Part shown: one piece after another, positions 16,852 to 24,945 of the stretch
Layout of the letters: every line of letters begins with the position of its first letter
How positions within the stretch are numbered: position 1 is the first letter of the stretch
NCBI GenBank assembly: GCA_934474025.1
Contig: CAKSMF010000007.1
Span: 40,788-104,787, forward strand
Source of the DNA: an uncultured Ruminococcus sp.
GTDB taxonomy: Bacteria > Bacillota > Clostridia > Oscillospirales > Ruminococcaceae
Length of the DNA: 64,000 nucleotides
Direction of reading: 5' to 3'
Notes under the pieces: generated by a model
Seen by the model: only the letters and a program-made list of their open reading frames with translations
Told to the model about the DNA's origin: nothing
Database searches by the model: none
Program-made: the position numbers and the translations under genes

Positions 16852-18369
16852 ATGGCAAAAAAACCTGTAGCACTCATTATTATGGACGGCTTTGGCTATA
16901 ACTCGTCTGATTACGGCAATGCTATTGTTGCCGCAAAAACTCCAAACATTGACAAATACATGAATGGACCACATACACTTATCGGTGCAAGCGGTCTTAA
17001 TGTAGGACTTCCAGACGGTCAGATGGGTAACTCTGAAGTTGGTCATACAAACATAGGAGCAGGAAGAATAGTTTATCAGATGCTTGTTAAAATTTCCAAA
17101 GACATTAAGGACGGAACTTTCTTTGAAAATAAAGTTCTTCTTGATGCTATGAAAAACTGCAAGGAAAAAAATTCTACTCTTCATTTAATGGGACTTCTTT
17201 CACCTGGTGGCGTTCACAGCCATATGGAACACCTTTTCGGTCTCGTTGAAATGGCTAAGAAAAATGGTCTTGACAAAGTATATATTCACGCATTCCTCGA
17301 CGGAAGAGACGTTCCTCCGTCATCAGCAGCTGAATTTATGGAACAGACTGTTAACGAATTAAATAAAATCGGTCTCGGAAAAGTAGCTACAATCTCCGGA
17401 CGTTTCTATGCTATGGACAGAGACAACGCTTGGGACAGAGTTGAAAAAGCTTATTCCGCTATGGTTTACGGAGAGGGCGTTAAAGAATCTGACCCAGTAC
17501 AAGCTATAAAGAATTCATATGCAAATGAAGTTACTGACGAATTTATGCTTCCGACTGTAATTGACGGCGGTGAAAAAATTAAAGCTGATGACAGTGTTAT
17601 CTTCTTTAATTTCCGTCCTGACCGTGCAAGACAGATTACAAGAGCTTTCGTTGACCCTGATTTCACAGGATTTGAAAGAAAGAATGGTTTCTTTAATCTT
17701 CACTTTGTATGCATGGCACAATATGATGCTTCTATGCCAAATGTTACAGTGGCATATCCTCCGGAACAGCTTAAAATGACTCTCGGTGAATATCTCAGCA
17801 AATCAGGAAAAACTCAGCTCCGTATTGCTGAAACTCAAAAATACGCTCATGTTACTTTCTTCTTCAATGGCGGTGAAGAAAAACAGTTTGAGGGTGAAGA
17901 CAGAATCCTTATAAAGTCTCCTGATGTTGAAACATTTGACCTCAAGCCTGAAATGAGTGCTTATGAAGTTTGTGACGCTGTTGTAGATGCTATAAATTCT
18001 GATAAGTATGATGTTATCATTCTTAATTATGCCAACTGCGACATGGTAGGTCATACAGGAATATTTGATGCTGCTGTTAAAGCTGTTGAAGCTGTTGATA
18101 CCTGCGTAGGAAGAATGGTTGATGCTATTCTTGCTAAGGGCGGTGCTGCTCTCATCACTGCTGACCACGGAAACGCTGATAAAATGTATGAACCAGATGG
18201 TAGCCCATTCACAGCACATACAACAAACCCTGTACCTCTTTTCTGTGTGGGTTATGATTGTGAACTCCGTGAAGGTGGTGTACTCGCAGACCTTGCACCA
18301 ACAATGCTTGAAATTCTTGAAATGCCACAGCCAGCGGAAATGACTGGTAAATCACTTATTAAAAAGTAA
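16852..18369 (+). CDS. gpmI: 2,3-bisphosphoglycerate-independent phosphoglycerate mutase
   Basis: Mn-dependent conversion of 3- to 2-phosphoglycerate. Metal ligand D12 in IIMDGFG and phosphoserine S61 in MGNSEVGHTNIGAGR are present, as are the DGRDVPP motif and the C-terminal TADHGNADKM metal site. Length 505 is normal. RBS AAGGAGG is 9 bases before the ATG. Confidence 0.97.
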   Translation: MAKKPVALIIMDGFGYNSSDYGNAIVAAKTPNIDKYMNGPHTLIGASGLNVGLPDGQMGNSEVGHTNIGAGRIVYQMLVKISKDIKDGTFFENKVLLDAMKNCKEKNSTLHLMGLLSPGGVHSHMEHLFGLVEMAKKNGLDKVYIHAFLDGRDVPPSSAAEFMEQTVNELNKIGLGKVATISGRFYAMDRDNAWDRVEKAYSAMVYGEGVKESDPVQAIKNSYANEVTDEFMLPTVIDGGEKIKADDSVIFFNFRPDRARQITRAFVDPDFTGFERKNGFFNLHFVCMAQYDASMPNVTVAYPPEQLKMTLGEYLSKSGKTQLRIAETQKYAHVTFFFNGGEEKQFEGEDRILIKSPDVETFDLKPEMSAYEVCDAVVDAINSDKYDVIILNYANCDMVGHTGIFDAAVKAVEAVDTCVGRMVDAILAKGGAALITADHGNADKMYEPDGSPFTAHTTNPVPLFCVGYDCELREGGVLADLAPTMLEILEMPQPAEMTGKSLIKK

Positions 18370-18375
18370 AAAAAC

Positions 18376-18408
18376 AACGGGCTGACGTAATAGTCAGCCT
18401 GTTATTTA
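18376..18408 (+). terminator. Probable terminator after gpmI
   Basis: AACGGGCTGAC and GTCAGCCTGTT pair over 11 bp with one G-U and a 6-base loop. The tail is only TTATTT, so termination may be partial and the 75-aa gene that follows may receive read-through. Confidence 0.55.
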
Positions 18409-18422
18409 TCGGAGGTATTAAC

Positions 18423-18650
18423 ATGAACCCATTATCTTTGGTAAAGCTTAAACCTTTGCTTAAAAAGTTTAAAGAAGACCACCCGAAATTTCTTATGTTT
18501 GTACGAAAAGCACTTCAGGAAGCCGATGAAAACAGCATTGTTGAAGTTAAGATAACAACCGCAGAAGGAAAAGAATATTTTACCAATATTAAAGTATCTG
18601 AAAATGATATGAACCTTGTAAATGAAATGCGTAATATATTGCATTCTTAA
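18423..18650 (+). CDS. Conserved-looking small protein of unknown function (75 aa)
   Basis: I do not recognise a named family. The protein is soluble, basic at the N-terminus (LVKLKPLLKKFKEDHP) and then mixed helix-strand with VEVKITTAEGKEYFTNIKVSE. A clear CGGAGG precedes the ATG, which supports translation. Its stop overlaps the end of the convergent cobalamin adenosyltransferase gene by 4 bases. Confidence 0.6.
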   Translation: MNPLSLVKLKPLLKKFKEDHPKFLMFVRKALQEADENSIVEVKITTAEGKEYFTNIKVSENDMNLVNEMRNILHS

Positions 18651-19153
18651 AATTCTATTCCTTTACGTGCTGAAATACCTTTGTTATACGGGTGACGAAT
18701 TGCTTTTATTTCACTTATATAATCAGCATTATCTGTAAATATTTCCGCCGGATTGCGTCCTGTCAGAATTATTTCCTTGTCTGAGTGGAGTATATGATTT
18801 TCGGCGGATTTTTTACTAATCATATTGAGATTATATGCATCAAGAAATTCATCAAGTATAATTACATCTGCATTATCGCTGAATATCTTTTCAAGTATCT
18901 TGTTATATTCAGATATTAAGAATGCTTTTTCAGTATCAGTCATCTGAAAAACAAATTTATTGCATTTTTCACAACAAATATATTCTATTCCATCTATATT
19001 TTTTAAAATGTTAACTTCAGAAGAACTGCCTTTTTTCAGGAACTGCACAAAGCATACTTTTAAACCTGCTCCCTTTGCTCTTATCGCAATCCCAATTGAT
19101 GCAGTTGTTTTTCCTTTTCCGTCACCATGATAAATGTGTAAAATTTTTCTCAC
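18647..19153 (-). CDS. cobA: Cob(I)alamin / cobyrinate adenosyltransferase, CobA/BtuR type
   Basis: Transfers the adenosyl group of ATP to the cobalt of corrinoids. The P-loop HGDGKGKTTASIG, the FVQFLKKG segment, DVIILDEF and LTGRNP match the CobA/CobO/BtuR family. About 170 residues is typical. The start is uncertain: GTG at 19153 (used here) gives a leader of about 20 bases from a TATAAT on this strand, whereas TTG at 19165 has almost no leader and sits on the -35 of the divergent HAD promoter. Neither has a strong RBS. No other cobalamin genes are near. Confidence 0.85.
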   Translation of the reverse strand: MRKILHIYHGDGKGKTTASIGIAIRAKGAGLKVCFVQFLKKGSSSEVNILKNIDGIEYICCEKCNKFVFQMTDTEKAFLISEYNKILEKIFSDNADVIILDEFLDAYNLNMISKKSAENHILHSDKEIILTGRNPAEIFTDNADYISEIKAIRHPYNKGISARKGIEF

Positions 19154-19158
19154 CTGCC

Positions 19159-19187
19159 TTGACAAATCTGTTTTATGATATTATAAT
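19159..19187 (+). promoter_or_regulatory. Promoter of the HAD phosphatase gene
   Basis: TTGACA at 19159-19164 and TATAAT at 19182-19187, spacer 17: a consensus promoter. Its -35 overlaps the 5' end of the divergent cobA. Confidence 0.75.
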
Positions 19188-19220
19188 GTTTTTATATTTT
19201 AATAATAAGGAGTGTTGCAT

Positions 19221-20009
19221 ATGCCATCAGTTATTTTCTTTGATATCGACGGTACTCTCGCTACAGAAGACGGTAGATTCCATATTCCTAAAAGTACTCG
19301 TGAAGCTATTTCCCATACCCGTCAAAAAGGTAATCTTACTTTTATAAATAGCGGACGTACTATATTCAATATAAATCCAGAAATCCGCAAGCTTGATTTT
19401 GACGGGTATTTATGCGGTTGCGGTACGTACATTGAATACAACAAAAAAGTACTTCTTCATCATACACCGGAAAAGTCGTTATGCAATGAAATAGTTGATA
19501 TTATCAGAAAATGCAATATTACTCCGGTATATGAAAACAGCAACAAATATTTCTTTGATGACAAGGCAGTAGGAAATCCGCAACTTGACGACTTTATGAT
19601 TAATTACGTTGATGATACAATGGACGTTTCCGGAAGAACAGAAGACAAAGATTTTATATTTGATAAATTTGTAGCATGGACAAATCCAGAAAGTGATATG
19701 GAACTATTCAACAGGGAAGTCAGCAAACATTTTTCTATTATAGACAGAGGAAACTGTTTCTATGAAAATGTTCCCATTGGTTATACAAAAGCTACTGCTA
19801 TTGATGTTATACTAAAAAAACTCAATATTCCCATTACAAATGCCTATGCAATCGGTGACAGCATGAACGATTTACCAATGTTGCAGGCTGTTCCTAACAG
19901 TATAGCAATGGGAGGTTCTGAAAAATTATATCCATATGTTTCATATATAACATCACCTATTGAAGAAGATGGAATTTACAACGCTCTTGAACATTTCAAA
20001 CTTATTTAA
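19221..20009 (+). CDS. HAD-superfamily (Cof-type, IIB) phosphatase
   Basis: HAD motifs are complete: I FFDIDGTLATEDG (nucleophile and acid Asp), II INSGR, III a Lys in GYTKATAIDVIL, and IV IGDSMNDLPML. The insert between motifs II and III is of the large type IIB (Cof) cap. Members usually dephosphorylate sugar phosphates or nucleotides; the substrate cannot be told from sequence. I choose ATG 19221 (262 aa) since AAGGAG ends 8 bases before it. It overlaps the end of the convergent yerC by 8 bases. Confidence 0.88.
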   Translation: MPSVIFFDIDGTLATEDGRFHIPKSTREAISHTRQKGNLTFINSGRTIFNINPEIRKLDFDGYLCGCGTYIEYNKKVLLHHTPEKSLCNEIVDIIRKCNITPVYENSNKYFFDDKAVGNPQLDDFMINYVDDTMDVSGRTEDKDFIFDKFVAWTNPESDMELFNREVSKHFSIIDRGNCFYENVPIGYTKATAIDVILKKLNIPITNAYAIGDSMNDLPMLQAVPNSIAMGGSEKLYPYVSYITSPIEEDGIYNALEHFKLI

Positions 20010-20304
20010 GAATGTTTTTCTTCTTGAGACGGTCAAAAACTATATTGTATCCGTCGTTTCCGTCCTTGAGCGAACGGTGTACTCTGCTTATTGTAGCAGT
20101 GCTTACACCGGTTTCAGTAACTATATTATTATACACTTTATGGTCATCAAGAAGCTTTGCTACCTGAAGTCTCTGTGCAAATGACTTTAACTCTATACTT
20201 GTACAAAGGTCATCAAAAAACTTATAACAGTCATCGATAGTTTCAAGTGTGAGAATTGCCTCAAAAAGCAAATCCATATTATCTGATTTTATTTTGTTAA
20301 TCAT
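20002..20304 (-). CDS. yerC: YerC/YecD family TrpR-like DNA-binding protein
   Basis: A 100-residue protein of the TrpR superfamily YerC/YecD branch. The middle FAQRLQVAKLLDDHKVYNNIVTETGVSTATISRVHRSL, split here as FAQRLQVAKLL and TGVSTATISRVHRSL, is the TrpR-like helix-turn-helix. Targets are not known for this branch. RBS CAGGAGT before the ATG. Confidence 0.85.
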   Translation of the reverse strand: MINKIKSDNMDLLFEAILTLETIDDCYKFFDDLCTSIELKSFAQRLQVAKLLDDHKVYNNIVTETGVSTATISRVHRSLKDGNDGYNIVFDRLKKKNILK

Positions 20305-20350
20305 ATATTTTTACTCCTGTCTGCCTGTTGGCTTTATATTTCTCTTTTAC

Positions 20351-20379
20351 ATTTTAACACATTATCACATAAAAGTAAA
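20351..20379 (-). promoter_or_regulatory. Probable promoter of yerC
   Basis: Minus-strand TTTACT (complement of 20374-20379) and TAAAAT (complement of 20351-20356), spacer 17. The -35 is weak. Confidence 0.5.
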
Positions 20380-20429
20380 GTGTTTTTTCTATTTATTTTT
20401 CTTTTATTTACGCACATTAAATTTTATAC

Positions 20430-20458
20430 TTGCATTTTACAGAACTTTATAGTATAAT
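20430..20458 (+). promoter_or_regulatory. Promoter of lon-engB
   Basis: TTGCAT at 20430-20435 and TATAAT at 20453-20458, spacer 17. It lies inside what would be the N-terminal extension of lon, so that extension is not translated. No CtsR or CIRCE heat-shock operator was seen near it. Confidence 0.7.
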
Positions 20459-20528
20459 AAAGACTACCGGTTATTATCGGTATTTATCGTATATAAACTC
20501 ATCAACTAAAAGGAATATGGTGATAATT

Positions 20529-22886
20529 ATGAAACAGGTTACTAAAAACAACACAATCAATGAAAATGATAATGTTTTTTATACTGTTACTATGCGTGGA
20601 TTAGTCGCATTTCCGAATATGGTCATGCATTTTGATGTGGCACGTGAAAAATCAATAAAAGCAATCAGAAAGGCTCTTGAAGAAAATGGAAAAATATTCC
20701 TTATTGCACAAAAAGAAGCATATATTGAAAATCCTAAAGTTTCAGATTTGTATAAAATAGGTGTTGTAGCAGAAATAAGACAAGTTTTAAGACTTCCGGA
20801 CAATGTTATGAAAGTTCTTGTAAAAGGTTTATACAAGGCTCGTCTGGTTGATTTTATCGATAATGAAGAAACATTGATGTCAGTAGTAAAAAGAGTTCCG
20901 TCACACTCACGGGCTAAGCTTGACCCTACCGATACAGAAGCTCTTATGCGTTCTGCTAAAAATGCATTTGAAAAATATGCATTATTTTTCCCTAAAATGC
21001 CACAGGAACTCATTTCTTCTGTTATGACTCAGGAAACCCCTGAAAAACTCTTTGAACTCATAACATTCAACTGTACTATAGGTTACAGGGAAAAACAGGA
21101 ACTCCTTGAAGAAACTAATCTTCTTAACCGTTTAGCAATGCTTGTCGCTTTCCTTAATTCTGAAAATGAAATTCTTGAAATAGAATATGAAATAAATGAA
21201 CAGACTCAGGAAAACATGGACAAGAATCAAAAAGAATATTACCTGCGTGAACAGATGAGAGTCATTCAGGAACAACTTGGTGAAAGTGATGCTGAAGAAA
21301 ATCTTAATTACATTGAAAAAATTGAAAGTATTCACTTAGATGACAACAGTCACAACAAGCTTTTAAAAGAAGTGGAAAAGCTAAGCAAAATGCCTCCTTA
21401 TTCTCAGGAAGCTTTTGTTATCCGCAATTACCTTGATACAGTTCTTGAACTTCCATGGGGAAAGTATTCAAAGCTTAACACTTCAATTACAAAGGCTGAA
21501 AATATTCTTGAAAAAGAACATTATGGTCTTAAAGAAGTCAAAGAGCGTATTCTTGAATTTCTTTCTGTATATATGCTTAACTCTGAAATCAAAGGACAGA
21601 TTATTTGTCTTGTAGGCCCTCCCGGAATCGGTAAAACATCTATTGCTAAATCCATTGCAAAAGCTATGGGAAGAAAATACGCAAGAATTTCACTCGGCGG
21701 TGTCCGTGATGAAGCTGATATACGTGGTCACAGAAAAACTTACATAGGTGCTATGCCAGGTCGTATTATTACGGCTGTACAGCAGGCTGGTTCTTGCAAT
21801 CCTCTTATACTTCTTGACGAAATAGACAAGCTCTGCAATGATATTAAAGGTGACCCGTCTTCTGCTATGCTCGAAGTTCTTGACAGGGAACAGAATAATA
21901 ATTTCAGAGACCATTTTATAGAGATTCCTTTTGACCTCAGCAAAGCTTTATTTATTACTACTGCTAATAATGCTTCTGCTATTCCTGAACCTCTCCTCGA
22001 CCGTATGGAAGTTATAGAACTGCCAAGCTATACCTCTGAAGAAAAATTCCATATTGCAAAAGAACATCTTATTCCAAAACAGCTTAAAGAACATGGTCTT
22101 AAAGCTTCACAGATGAAAATCGGCGATGATGCTCTAAGGGATATTATTCAATTCTATACAAAAGAAGCCGGAGTACGTTCACTTGAAAGAACTATTGCAT
22201 CACTCTGCCGTAAAACTGCTAAAAAGCTTTCATCAGAAGAAATGAAAAAAGTCTATATAAGACCAAATAATGTTCAGGAATTTCTCGGAATGAAAAAATA
22301 TTCGGAAGATATTTCTTCAAAGGAAAATCAGGTAGGAGTTGTTAACGGTCTTGCATGGACTTCTGTCGGCGGTGTTATTATGCCTCTTGAGGCTCTTGTT
22401 ATGGAGGGTACAGGTAAAACTGAAATTACCGGTTCTCTTGGCGATGTAATGAAAGAAAGTTCAAAAATCGCTATAAGCTATGTAAGAAGTATTGCCAAAG
22501 ATTATAATATCAGTCCGGATTTCTATAAAAATAAGGATATTCATATTCATGCACCAGAAGGAGCAGTTCCAAAAGACGGACCGTCAGCAGGTGTCACAAT
22601 GACTACTGCTTTGGTTTCAGCTCTTTCCGGAATACCAGTTCGTGCAGATGTTGCAATGACAGGAGAAATAACTCTCCATGGAAAAGTTCTCCCAATAGGC
22701 GGTCTGCGTGAAAAAACAATGGCTGGTTACAAAGCAGGTATTAAAACCATTATTATCCCTGCTGCAAACAAACCTGACCTCGAAGAAGTTGACAACGTTG
22801 TAAAAGACAGCATAAAATTTGTATTTGCTGAAAATCTTACTGATGTTCTTGAAACCGCTCTTATAAGAAAAGAGGAGACTGCATGA
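20529..22886 (+). CDS. lon: ATP-dependent protease Lon
   Basis: Cytosolic AAA+ protease that degrades misfolded and regulatory proteins. Order: N-terminal substrate domain (about residues 10-210, with FPNMVMHFDVAREKS), coiled-coil linker, AAA+ module with Walker A GPPGIGKTS and Walker B LILLDEIDK, and the protease domain with catalytic Ser in KDGPSAGVTM and the distal Lys in LREKTMAGYKAG. I use ATG 20529 (785 aa), preceded by GGTGAT; ATG 20517 is an alternative, three residues apart from a GTG at 20520. Longer starts precede the promoter. Confidence 0.95.
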   Translation: MKQVTKNNTINENDNVFYTVTMRGLVAFPNMVMHFDVAREKSIKAIRKALEENGKIFLIAQKEAYIENPKVSDLYKIGVVAEIRQVLRLPDNVMKVLVKGLYKARLVDFIDNEETLMSVVKRVPSHSRAKLDPTDTEALMRSAKNAFEKYALFFPKMPQELISSVMTQETPEKLFELITFNCTIGYREKQELLEETNLLNRLAMLVAFLNSENEILEIEYEINEQTQENMDKNQKEYYLREQMRVIQEQLGESDAEENLNYIEKIESIHLDDNSHNKLLKEVEKLSKMPPYSQEAFVIRNYLDTVLELPWGKYSKLNTSITKAENILEKEHYGLKEVKERILEFLSVYMLNSEIKGQIICLVGPPGIGKTSIAKSIAKAMGRKYARISLGGVRDEADIRGHRKTYIGAMPGRIITAVQQAGSCNPLILLDEIDKLCNDIKGDPSSAMLEVLDREQNNNFRDHFIEIPFDLSKALFITTANNASAIPEPLLDRMEVIELPSYTSEEKFHIAKEHLIPKQLKEHGLKASQMKIGDDALRDIIQFYTKEAGVRSLERTIASLCRKTAKKLSSEEMKKVYIRPNNVQEFLGMKKYSEDISSKENQVGVVNGLAWTSVGGVIMPLEALVMEGTGKTEITGSLGDVMKESSKIAISYVRSIAKDYNISPDFYKNKDIHIHAPEGAVPKDGPSAGVTMTTALVSALSGIPVRADVAMTGEITLHGKVLPIGGLREKTMAGYKAGIKTIIIPAANKPDLEEVDNVVKDSIKFVFAENLTDVLETALIRKEETA

Positions 22887-23470
22887 AACTGAATTATAAT
22901 AAAGCTGAATTTTTTGCATCTTACGGAACATTTTCGCAAATCCCGCAATCACAGAATATTGAAATAGCTTTTGCAGGTCATTCCAATGTCGGTAAATCAA
23001 CTCTTATCAATAAACTTTTCAATAGAAAAAATCTTGCCCGTGTAAGTTCTGTTCCTGGGAAAACTGCTACTATAAATTTCTATAAGCTTGAAAATATATA
23101 TTTCGTTGACCTTCCGGGATATGGTTATGCAAAAGTTTCAAAATCTGAAAAGGAAAGATGGTCGGGACTTATAGAAGGATATTTAGAAGCTGATAGAAAT
23201 CTCAGACTTGTATTTATGCTTATTGATATGCGTCACGCTCCTACTAAAGATGATGTACAGATGGTCAATTACCTTATAGATACTGAAATGCCATTTGTAA
23301 TAGTTCTCACAAAAGCGGATAAACTCAATAAATCTGAACGTGAAAAACGTATGAAAGCTTTTGAGAACGAAATCCCGTGTTTTAGTGATATCCATTCAAT
23401 ACCGTTTTCTTCACAGACCTTTGAGGGAGTTGAAGAATTGCGAGAGATTGTTGAAGATATCTGCGATTAA
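22883..23470 (+). CDS. engB: Ribosome biogenesis GTPase YsxC/EngB
   Basis: Essential GTPase for 50S assembly. G1 GHSNVGKSTLINKLF, G2-region SSVPGKTATINFY, G3 DLPGYGYAKV and G4 LTKADKL are in order. Length 195 is normal. The ATG overlaps the lon stop by 4 bases (ATGA), the widespread lon-engB arrangement. Confidence 0.95.
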   Translation: MKLNYNKAEFFASYGTFSQIPQSQNIEIAFAGHSNVGKSTLINKLFNRKNLARVSSVPGKTATINFYKLENIYFVDLPGYGYAKVSKSEKERWSGLIEGYLEADRNLRLVFMLIDMRHAPTKDDVQMVNYLIDTEMPFVIVLTKADKLNKSEREKRMKAFENEIPCFSDIHSIPFSSQTFEGVEELREIVEDICD

Positions 23471-23536
23471 CAAGATATTAATGAGGATTTGTGCAAAACT
23501 CGGAACAAAAAATAATTAATGAAAGGATTGTTAAAG

Positions 23537-24835
23537 ATGTTTGTATCTGAAAATTTAGGCGTTAACGAAAAAGGAAACCTTACAATAGGAGGTATTGACA
23601 CTGTTAATCTTGCTAAACAGTATGGAACTCCTCTTTATGTAATGGACGAACAGGCAGTTCGTAAAGCTTGTCAGCGTTTCAAAAACAGCATTGACAAGTA
23701 CTATGGCGGAAATGGTCTTGTGTGTTATGCAAGCAAGGCTTTTTCCTGTATGGAAATGTGTCGTATAGTTGGCAGTGAGGGTCTTGGACTTGATGTTGTT
23801 TCTATCGGCGAACTCTATACCGCTGTAAAAGCTGGATTTGATGTTTCAAAGATTGGTTTTCACGGAAACAACAAGACCAATGAAGAACTTGAATATGCTG
23901 TTGATGTTAAAGTAGGTCACATTATTGTTGACAACATATCTGAACTTCTTCGCCTTGAAGAAATCGCTAAATCCAAGAATGCTAAACCTGATATAATGTT
24001 CCGAATTAAACCGGGTATTGATGCTCATACTCATAACTTTGTAAAAACAGGTCAGATTGACAGTAAATTCGGTTTTGCTCTTGAAACTGGTGAGGCTTTC
24101 GAGGCTGTCAAGCAGGCTATCGCTTGTGAAAATGTTAATCTTATGGGACTTCATTGCCATATAGGTTCACAGATTTTTGATATTGCTCCGTTTGAAGAGG
24201 CTGCAAGAGTTATGCTTAACTTTATTGCAAAAATAAAAAATGAACTCCATTACGAAATAAAAGGTCTTAATCTAGGTGGCGGATTCGGAATAAAATATCT
24301 GAATGAACATGACCCTGTACCTTTTGAAACATATATGGAAAAAACTTCAGAAGTAGTTAAAGATACCTGCTCAGAACTTGGAATATCCTTACCGTATATC
24401 TTTATTGAACCTGGTCGTTCAATTGCTGCTCCTGCCGGAATAACTCTTTATACCGTTGGGGCAAGAAAAGAAATTCCTAATATCCGTACATATGTGTCAA
24501 TTGACGGCGGTATGGCTGATAATCCCAGATACATTCTTTATCAGTCTGAATATGAAGCTATTGTTGCAAACAAAGCAACTCAAGAACGCACTGAAAAAGT
24601 CACTATCGCTGGCAGATGTTGTGAAAGCGGTGACTTAATCGGAGAAAATATGCCACTCCAGCACGCTGAATCAGGTGACATAATCGCTGTATGTGCTACC
24701 GGTGCTTATAACTATTCAATGTCTTCAAATTATAACAGACTTCAGAAACCTGCTGTTGTTTTCGTTAACAATGGTGAATCAAGAATAGCTATAAAACGTG
24801 AAACTCTTGATGATATTATCCGTAATGATATATGA
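23537..24835 (+). CDS. lysA: Diaminopimelate decarboxylase
   Basis: PLP enzyme that makes L-lysine from meso-diaminopimelate. The PLP lysine is in YASKAFSC; the HCHIGSQI, LGGGFGI, EPGRSI and CCESGD motifs of this class are present. I set the start at ATG 23537 (432 aa) because GAAAGGA lies 9 bases before it; the upstream ATG at 23519 has no RBS. Downstream of engB with a 66-base gap and no visible promoter of its own. Confidence 0.95.
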   Translation: MFVSENLGVNEKGNLTIGGIDTVNLAKQYGTPLYVMDEQAVRKACQRFKNSIDKYYGGNGLVCYASKAFSCMEMCRIVGSEGLGLDVVSIGELYTAVKAGFDVSKIGFHGNNKTNEELEYAVDVKVGHIIVDNISELLRLEEIAKSKNAKPDIMFRIKPGIDAHTHNFVKTGQIDSKFGFALETGEAFEAVKQAIACENVNLMGLHCHIGSQIFDIAPFEEAARVMLNFIAKIKNELHYEIKGLNLGGGFGIKYLNEHDPVPFETYMEKTSEVVKDTCSELGISLPYIFIEPGRSIAAPAGITLYTVGARKEIPNIRTYVSIDGGMADNPRYILYQSEYEAIVANKATQERTEKVTIAGRCCESGDLIGENMPLQHAESGDIIAVCATGAYNYSMSSNYNRLQKPAVVFVNNGESRIAIKRETLDDIIRNDI

Positions 24836-24843
24836 ATCTACTT

Positions 24844-24877
24844 ACAGTCCCGAAAGTATCGGGGCTGTTTTTTTTAT
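24844..24877 (+). terminator. Terminator after lysA
   Basis: ACAGTCCCGA and TCGGGGCTGT pair over 10 bp (one G-U) followed by eight T residues. Confidence 0.9.
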
Positions 24878-24884
24878 CTAAACC

Positions 24885-24913
24885 TTGACAAAATTGTTTA
24901 TTTGTTGTACAAT
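24885..24913 (+). promoter_or_regulatory. Promoter of acnA
   Basis: TTGACA at 24885-24890 and TACAAT at 24908-24913, spacer 17. Confidence 0.75.
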
Positions 24914-24945
24914 TAAATCAGTAATACTGAAAGGAATGATAAAAA

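Noticed and set aside
20430..20528. 33-residue N-terminal extension of lon
   Set aside because: It contains the lon promoter (20430-20458), so it lies upstream of transcription start.
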